A stretch of DNA of 9,031 nt, from positions 1 to 9,031 of the forward strand of contig WJJK01000225.1 of the NCBI GenBank assembly GCA_014729705.1, read 5' to 3'. Both the position numbers and the translations under genes were made by a program. This DNA is from Candidatus Altarchaeales archaeon. Lineage in GTDB: Archaea > Altiarchaeota > Altiarchaeia > IMC4 > SCGC-AAA252-I15. Position 1 is the stretch's first letter. Each line of letters starts with the position of its first letter. The notes beneath the pieces were generated by a model. It worked only from the letters and a program-made list of their open reading frames with translations, searched no databases and had not been told where the DNA came from. Of this stretch, positions 5,871-9,031 are shown piece after piece.

Positions 5871-6506
5871 ATGCCTTCCGACAAGTACCTGAATCGCTTC
5901 CTTTTCGTGGCTTCGCTGCTCATCATCAGCCTCTTCTTCCTGTTCTGCCTGCTGCCCGGCAAGTCCGAGGCCCAGGCCGTACAGGAGGCCCTCATCGGGA
6001 CCTACTCCCAGAGCCCGACCCAGCCGGCTGTACCCAACCCCATGGTGGAGGCCTACCGTCCGAACACCAGCTTCGGACCCGTGGTGGCTTTCCCCCGCAC
6101 CGAAGGTCTGCCGGTAGACTGGTCGGAGATTCGACGTGAGCGCCTGGAGGAGCTGGCGGCCGAGGCTGCTACTCGCATCCACTTCGACTTCGACAGCGCC
6201 GAGCTCGGCGAGGATGGGGGGACCACCGAAGGACTGGACCATCTGGCTGCTCTTCTCAAGGGCAACCCGGATGTGGGGCTCCTCCTCACTGGTCACGCCG
6301 ACAAGGCGGGTCCCGAGGACTACAACCTGGCTCTCGGTGAGCGCCGGGCTCGGTCCGTGATGATGGCTGTGGCCGAGCGGGGAGTGGATTCTTCCCGCCT
6401 GCTGATCGACTCCCGGGGCGAGGACGAGCCGGCTCTTCTCGTGGTGGAGCCCGAGCGGGAGAACCGGCGCGTCGAGGTGGGTCTCTTCGACCTTTTCGCT
6501 CAGTAG
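5871..6506 (+). CDS. OmpA-family peptidoglycan-binding protein, 211 aa
   Basis: ATG at 5871 is chosen because GGAGAAAG lies six bases upstream; an in-frame TTG at 5853 adds nothing. Residues 9-28 are a hydrophobic anchor (FLFVASLLIISLFFLFC). A linker of about 70 residues leads to a full OmpA C-terminal domain: IHFDFDSAEL (from residue 103), TGHADKAGPEDYNLALGERR (140-159), a RGEDEP segment (182-187) and ENRRVEV (197-203). Asp144 and Arg159 have the 15-residue spacing of the diaminopimelate-binding Asp and Arg of the family. There is no beta-barrel, so it is an anchored peptidoglycan-binding protein in the style of Pal or MotB, not a porin. In an accessory element it may tether an envelope complex to the wall, alter the envelope during infection, or assist lysis. 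It points to a diderm host. Confidence 0.93.
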   Translation: MPSDKYLNRFLFVASLLIISLFFLFCLLPGKSEAQAVQEALIGTYSQSPTQPAVPNPMVEAYRPNTSFGPVVAFPRTEGLPVDWSEIRRERLEELAAEAATRIHFDFDSAELGEDGGTTEGLDHLAALLKGNPDVGLLLTGHADKAGPEDYNLALGERRARSVMMAVAERGVDSSRLLIDSRGEDEPALLVVEPERENRRVEVGLFDLFAQ

Positions 6507-6642
6507 GGACGAAGAAGTACCTTTCGAGAGGACTTATCTTATTCTCCTATTTTTGTGGAAGAGAAAGGCTTCTGCGACACGGGGTCGTAGAAGCCACCAG
6601 AAAGGGGTGTCCCAGTCTTGCGCTGGGATAGGAGAAAACCGA
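6507..6642 (+). promoter_or_regulatory. ssb leader with two hairpins
   Basis: After the OmpA-family gene comes an AT-rich stretch (6532-6555, the most AT-rich part of the window), which could hold a promoter, though no clean -35/-10 pair is visible. Two stem-loops follow: GGCTTCTGCGAC/GTCGTAGAAGCC (6567-6578 with 6584-6595, 12 bp with one G-T pair, ACGGG loop) and TCCCAG/CTGGGA (6610-6615 with 6623-6628). The ssb ribosome-binding site AGGAGAAAA (6630-6638) starts two bases after the second stem. The arrangement fits translational control of ssb, possibly autoregulation by the protein. Confidence 0.5.
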
Positions 6643-7146
6643 ATGAACGCCAACATTCATACCATCGTGGGTCGCCTGGGCATGAAGCCCAGCGTGAAGA
6701 GCTACAAGCGCGCCGACGGGAGCGAGGGGACTCGCTGCTTCTTCCGCGTGATGGTCACTCGGCTGAGCGACCTGGGAAAGCCCCAGGACCAGCGCCGGGT
6801 GAGCGCTCTTCCCGTGGTGACCTGGGGCAACCTGGCCAAGCGCTGCGCCCAGTACCTGGACAAGGGTACCGAGGTGACCGTGGTCGGTGAGGTGATCCAG
6901 GAACGGCGCCAGCTGGAGGACGGCTCCTACCAGGAGTTCATCCAGATCCAGGCGAACTCGGTGCAGTTCGGTCGTCGCTCGCTGAAGAACGCTTCGCCCG
7001 AGACGCTGAAGAGCCAGATCGACGCCATCCAGGCCAGCCTCGAGGCCCAGGCTTCCGGTCACGGCTCCGAGGCCGCCGCCGGTACTCCGGCCCAGCCCGC
7101 CGAGAGCGACAACCCCTTCCCGTCTCTGGGTCAGGCCTCCGCCTAG
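6643..7146 (+). CDS. ssb: Single-stranded DNA-binding protein, 167 aa
   Basis: ATG at 6643 follows AGGAGAAAA; the frame is open further upstream but that part holds the leader hairpins. Residues 3-111 form a bacterial SSB OB-fold: IHTIVGRLGMKP at the start, an FFRVMVTR strand (33-40), then the diagnostic WGNLAKRCAQYLDKGTEVTV (61-80), VGEV, and an IQANSVQFG final strand. A disordered Ala/Gly/Ser/Gln tail follows, with an acidic-hydrophobic SDNPFPS segment near the end. This resembles the DDxxPF tip that recruits partner proteins in host SSBs but is followed by eight more residues instead of ending the protein. It binds single-stranded DNA in replication and recombination. Strong G/C codon bias, a structured leader and a perfect terminator mark a highly expressed single-gene unit. 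Confidence 0.95.
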   Translation: MNANIHTIVGRLGMKPSVKSYKRADGSEGTRCFFRVMVTRLSDLGKPQDQRRVSALPVVTWGNLAKRCAQYLDKGTEVTVVGEVIQERRQLEDGSYQEFIQIQANSVQFGRRSLKNASPETLKSQIDAIQASLEAQASGHGSEAAAGTPAQPAESDNPFPSLGQASA

Positions 7147-7179
7147 CCCTCTCGAAGGACGCTCTCTGCCACGACCCAA

Positions 7180-7222
7180 GGGGGCTCTTCCCGGTGCAAC
7201 GCCGGGGAGAGCCCCCTTTTTT
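7180..7222 (+). terminator. Rho-independent terminator of ssb
   Basis: GGGGGCTCTTCCCGG (7180-7194) pairs fully with CCGGGGAGAGCCCCC (7202-7216), one T-G pair, loop TGCAACG, then six T residues. It is the clearest intrinsic terminator in the window. Confidence 0.95.
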
Positions 7223-7273
7223 GTTCACTGGGAGGAAACTGTGTTAGCAGGGAAGTGGATTCGAAGGCGAGTA

Positions 7274-7304
7274 TTCTCCTCACTCCTTGGTCTTCATAGG
7301 AGAA
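7274..7304 (+). promoter_or_regulatory. Possible ribosome-binding-site sequestering hairpin
   Basis: TTCTCCT (7274-7280) is the exact reverse complement of AGGAGAA (7298-7304), the ribosome-binding site of the SLOG gene, with a 17-base loop. Folding would hide the site. The same TATTCTCCT 9-mer also occurs at 6540-6548 upstream of ssb. Confidence 0.3.
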
Positions 7305-7309
7305 AAACC

Positions 7310-7831
7310 ATGCGAGTTGCCTGCATCGGAAGTCGTGGTCTGAGTAACCAGGAGCTGGATCTTTGCCGTCAGATGGGGCGTCTGCTGGTGCGCGCCGGTT
7401 ACGAGTTGCACTCGGGGAACGCTCCCGGGGCTGATCAAGCTTTCGCCGCCGGTGGAAACGAAGTCGATCCCTCTTTGGTCTTCCTACACCTTCCTTGGCC
7501 CGGATTCGAGAAGCAGGCTGCCCTCCAGGGTAACCAGGTGGACACCTATCCCTTCGAGGACATGCGTTTCTACGTGGACATCGCTGCTGAGAACCATCCC
7601 TACTGGAACCGTCTGAAGAGTGGTGTGAGGAAGTTGCACACTCGAAATGCAGCCATCCTGGTCCCCGGAAAGCGCAACGTAGATGTTTGTCTGGCTTGGC
7701 CTTCTCGAAAGCCCGGTGGAGGAGGTACAGGGCAGGGCATGCGCATTGCCCAGAAGAGAGGCATTCGCCTTCTCGACCTCACCCGAGTAAACCCCCAGCA
7801 GGTCATCCGCTGGCTGGAGGACATTCAGTGA
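7310..7831 (+). CDS. SLOG (DprA/YAcAr-like) nucleotide-binding-fold protein, 173 aa
   Basis: ATG at 7310 follows AGGAGAAAAA. A GTG at 7241 with its own GGGAGG would add 23 residues that do not fit the fold, so it is the less likely start. The fold is recognisable from MRVACIGSRGL (first strand and GSR loop, residues 7-9), a helix, SGNAPGADQAF (residues 35-45, the SGxAxGAD signature), and GGTGQGMRIAQKRGI (138-152), the glycine-rich ligand loop near the C-terminus. SLOG proteins bind nucleotides or nucleotide-derived signals; the superfamily includes DprA, LOG, and the sensor domain of the Thoeris effector ThsA. Here it is stand-alone, without an attached effector. It overlaps the Tad2-like gene by four bases. 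A counter-defence or nucleotide-metabolism role is inference; a DprA-type recombination role is the main alternative. Confidence 0.8.
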   Translation: MRVACIGSRGLSNQELDLCRQMGRLLVRAGYELHSGNAPGADQAFAAGGNEVDPSLVFLHLPWPGFEKQAALQGNQVDTYPFEDMRFYVDIAAENHPYWNRLKSGVRKLHTRNAAILVPGKRNVDVCLAWPSRKPGGGGTGQGMRIAQKRGIRLLDLTRVNPQQVIRWLEDIQ

Positions 7832-8073
7832 GAATCCAGGAAGCTATCCCCACTTGCAAGAGGGAAAGGCTCTACGCTCGACCTACCTCCTGGAAAGGTC
7901 AGGGTAGAGCAGTAGACCTCGGTCAAAGTCTCACCTCCCGAGTCAAGGAGGTGACCATTATCAACGAAAGAGGAGCAGCAGTAGGAACCGACTGGAGCCC
8001 TACTCCGGAAGAGATTCTGGAGGACTGGGAGCTGGTAGAAGCCCAACTGCTCTGGAAGGAGCAAGAAGGCTGA
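7828..8073 (+). CDS. Tad2/DUF2829-like protein, 81 aa
   Basis: GTG at 7828 overlaps the SLOG stop (GTGA), so translation is coupled. Motifs fit the DUF2829 (MW1434) family: the early ARPTSWKGQG (residues 17-26, the R-x-x-W-x-G-x-G core), a central strand (EVTIINERGAAVG), and the PEEILEDWELV ending (60-70), which matches the D-x-x-x-x-DWxxV hallmark. Family length is about 80-100 aa. The best-known members are phage Tad2 proteins, which sequester the signal molecule of Thoeris defence. Many family members have no tested function, so anti-Thoeris activity is an inference from motifs and phage-like context. Recognition is from memory and not from a search. Confidence 0.6.
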   Translation: MRIQEAIPTCKRERLYARPTSWKGQGRAVDLGQSLTSRVKEVTIINERGAAVGTDWSPTPEEILEDWELVEAQLLWKEQEG

Positions 8074-8103
8074 CCGTCTTCTGCCTGGCTTCTGAAAGGA
8101 GAC

Positions 8104-8364
8104 ATGAGACTTTTGTCTCTACTCCACAAGACCAGGGAGGTCAGCGTTCGCCTCTCCATAGATTGCAAGTTCTGGAGCAGGAAGCCCAAGTGGGCTATGG
8201 TGTATCTGCGCGATACCCACATCGGAAATATAGACGCAGGACCGGTTTTAGATACCATGACGGGCATTATAGATGAGGCCAGAGAGCAGGAAAAGAGGGA
8301 GAAGGAACAGAAGAGGCAGGAAGCTCTTCGCCACTTCCAGGGATTTAGAGGAGCCAGTTCGTGA
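8104..8364 (+). CDS. Hypothetical charged protein, 86 aa
   Basis: ATG at 8104 follows AAAGGAGA. The N-terminal 50 residues are basic with aromatic residues (for example CKFWSRKPKWAMVYLRDTHI); the C-terminal third is a highly charged helix (EAREQEKREKEQKRQEALR). No signal peptide or membrane segment. I do not recognise a family. The stop overlaps the next start as GTGA, so it is the first gene of a coupled set leading to the Pup-like gene. A perfect-looking nucleic-acid-binding motif is not visible; binding would only be a guess from charge. Confidence 0.65.
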   Translation: MRLLSLLHKTREVSVRLSIDCKFWSRKPKWAMVYLRDTHIGNIDAGPVLDTMTGIIDEAREQEKREKEQKRQEALRHFQGFRGASS

Positions 8365-8528
8365 GCCGAAGTCGCAAGAAAAGGCCGTCAACTCGGCGCA
8401 AGAAGAGATCCCCCAAGAAGAAGTATTCGGGGTACTCCCGAGAGCCTACTACCATGGTGTTCCAGCCGGGGAGAGTCCAGGACGTTTTCTGGACGGGACC
8501 CCGCCCCACTTGGTTGGGATACCGCTAA
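8361..8528 (+). CDS. Very basic small protein, 55 aa
   Basis: GTG at 8361 overlaps the previous TGA (GTGA). The first 21 residues hold 13 Arg/Lys (VSRSRKKRPSTRRKKRSPKK and one more Lys), like a DNA- or RNA-condensing tail. The remainder is aromatic and Gly/Pro-rich (DVFWTGPRPTWLGYR) and ends at TAA 8526-8528. It lies 11 bases before the start of the Pup-like gene, whose product is strongly acidic. The codon pattern and coupling argue that it is real, but short basic ORFs are easily misread. It could bind DNA, or be a lysine-rich pupylation substrate; both are speculation. Confidence 0.5.
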   Translation: MSRSRKKRPSTRRKKRSPKKKYSGYSREPTTMVFQPGRVQDVFWTGPRPTWLGYR

Positions 8529-8539
8529 GGAGAAAGACC

Positions 8540-8803
8540 ATGGCTCGAGAACAAAAGGAAAAACCGGCCCCGCGTAAGGAGGAGGAAGCTCCCCGAGCGC
8601 CGGAGCCCAAGGACAGGCGCAACCCCGAAGTGGACGAGTCCACCGAGGAGGTAGAGAAGAAGATCGACGAGGTCCTGGGTGAGGGCGAGGAGAGCTCCGA
8701 GGAGAAGAACAGCCTGGACGATCTCATGGACGAGATCGAGGATGTACTCGAAAGCGATGCAGCTTCGTTTGTTCGTGACTACGTACAGCGTGGAGGAGAA
8801 TGA
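8540..8803 (+). CDS. pup: Pup-like prokaryotic ubiquitin-like protein, 87 aa
   Basis: ATG at 8540 follows AAGGAGAAAG. The frame is open further upstream, but that part is a shadow of the two previous genes. The product is intrinsically disordered-looking and strongly acidic. The C-terminus FVRDYVQRGGE (residues 77-87) matches the Pup signature: M. tuberculosis Pup ends FVRAYVQKGGQ. Just before it, LDDLMDEIEDVLESD (59-73) matches the helix that binds the proteasomal ATPase (Mpa/ARC). The N-terminus MAREQKEK also resembles MAQEQTKR of M. tuberculosis Pup. The last residue is Glu, so PafA could ligate it to substrate lysines without Dop deamidation. Differences: 87 aa instead of about 64, a longer Pro/Lys/Glu-rich N-terminal part, a second helix-like copy at 35-49, and Arg84 where M. 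tuberculosis has Lys61. No pafA, dop, mpa or proteasome gene is in view. The UBact branch of the family is the main alternative name. Confidence 0.92.
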   Translation: MAREQKEKPAPRKEEEAPRAPEPKDRRNPEVDESTEEVEKKIDEVLGEGEESSEEKNSLDDLMDEIEDVLESDAASFVRDYVQRGGE

Positions 8804-8907
8804 AGGAAAATCTGTATACAGCTTTGGGAAACTTCAACGACGATCCAGAAGCACTGGAGAGGGCATTGGAGTACGCAGTAGGAGCAGGGGGAATGAAACA
8901 TGGATGA
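8800..8907 (+). CDS. Small ORF coupled to the Pup-like gene, 35 aa
   Basis: ATG at 8800 overlaps the Pup stop (ATGA). The GGAGGAG ribosome-binding site is formed by the very codons for Gly-Gly-Glu at the Pup C-terminus. The product is short (MKENLYTALGNFNDDPEALE followed by a small helix and GMKHG), soluble and unrecognised. It ends at TGA 8905-8907, overlapping the start of the next gene (8900). Coupling on both sides supports it, though at 35 residues it could also be a translational bridge with no function of its own. Confidence 0.5.
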   Translation: MKENLYTALGNFNDDPEALERALEYAVGAGGMKHG

Positions 8908-9031
8908 GAGAGTGCTAAACACTGTAGCAGCGAGCCTTATAGCCGTTGCCGTCCTTCTGGTGGGAGGGGGATTCGCCCTCAAGTCTGCCGCGACGGAAAA
9001 GCTCCAGAGTGCCTTCCTAGAGGACTCTTTC
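8900..9031 (+). CDS. Small membrane protein, 3' end outside window
   Basis: ATG at 8900 overlaps the end of the 35-aa ORF and follows a G-rich ribosome-binding site (AGGAGCAGGGGG). The 44 visible residues start MDERVLNTVAASLIAVAVLL and continue with GGGFALKSAATEK: one hydrophobic segment at about residues 6-27 with an acidic start, then a charged helix. It runs off the window with no stop. One possible transmembrane anchor or uncleaved signal; no family recognised. Confidence 0.55.
   Translation, partial: MDERVLNTVAASLIAVAVLLVGGGFALKSAATEKLQSAFLEDSF

Noticed and set aside
4952..6296. Long reverse-strand open frames of 240-370 codons
   Set aside because: They are antisense to well-supported genes (secreted protein, OmpA-family), very rich in Arg/Ser/Pro/His, and reflect strong G/C third-position bias. 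No ribosome-binding sites or motifs.
7241..7309. GTG start 23 codons upstream for the SLOG protein
   Set aside because: A ribosome-binding site is present (GGGAGG), but the extra residues do not fit the fold and the ATG at 7310 has a stronger site. A leader peptide role remains possible.
8273..8539. N-terminal extension of the Pup-like protein by 89 residues
   Set aside because: The extension overlaps two coupled genes, has no ribosome-binding site, and the ATG at 8540 has AAGGAGAAAG and a Pup-like MAREQ start.
1..9031. CRISPR array, insertion sequence or phage attachment site
   Set aside because: No regularly spaced repeats, no transposase, no integrase and no long terminal inverted repeats were seen.

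Overview
The window looks like part of a bacteriophage genome, or a phage-like or plasmid-like accessory element, from a diderm bacterium. All supported genes lie on the + strand. They are small (35 to 211 aa), packed tightly, and many overlap as ATGA or GTGA. Most are unrecognisable, and the recognisable ones are phage-type: a single-strand DNA-binding protein, a SLOG-fold protein, a Tad2/DUF2829-like protein, lipoproteins and small zinc-knuckle proteins. The OmpA-type peptidoglycan-binding protein, the lipoprotein and the Sec-type signal peptides suggest a host with an outer membrane. No capsid, terminase, polymerase or replication-initiation gene is visible, so phage versus plasmid is inference.

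Layout. (1) 1-1490: a chain of short coupled ORFs, two sharing a duplicated N-terminus, then two small Cys-rich proteins. (2) 1500-1651: what appears to be a decayed RelE/ParE toxin. (3) 1755-3463: a lipoprotein, an unknown protein with slight SpoVG-like features, a DUF4124-like membrane-anchored protein and a Cys-rich protein, closed by a terminator at about 3484-3510. (4) 3511-4192: a hairpin-rich leader, a 155-aa protein and a strong hairpin. (5) 4215-4912: two coupled unknown genes. (6) 4976-6506: a secreted Ser/Thr/Gly/Gln-rich protein, then an OmpA-family protein, with a strong hairpin between them. (7) 6507-7222: ssb, with two leader hairpins and a textbook terminator. (8) 7310-8073: a SLOG-domain protein overlapping a Tad2-like protein. 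(9) 8104-9031: an unknown protein, a very basic 55-aa protein, a Pup-like ubiquitin-type modifier, a 35-aa ORF and the start of a membrane protein.

The standout is 8540-8803. It encodes an 87-aa acidic protein ending in FVRDYVQRGGE, which is the hallmark of prokaryotic ubiquitin-like protein Pup (M. tuberculosis Pup ends FVRAYVQKGGQ). It ends in Glu, so it would be ready for ligation without deamidation by Dop. No ligase (PafA), depupylase (Dop) or proteasomal ATPase (Mpa/ARC) gene is in the window. The simplest reading is that an accessory element carries its own modifier for use with the host's pupylation machinery. Just upstream, the coupled SLOG and Tad2-like genes hint at counter-defence against nucleotide-signalling immunity. 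The Pup-like gene may therefore sit in a host-takeover region. That functional link is inference.
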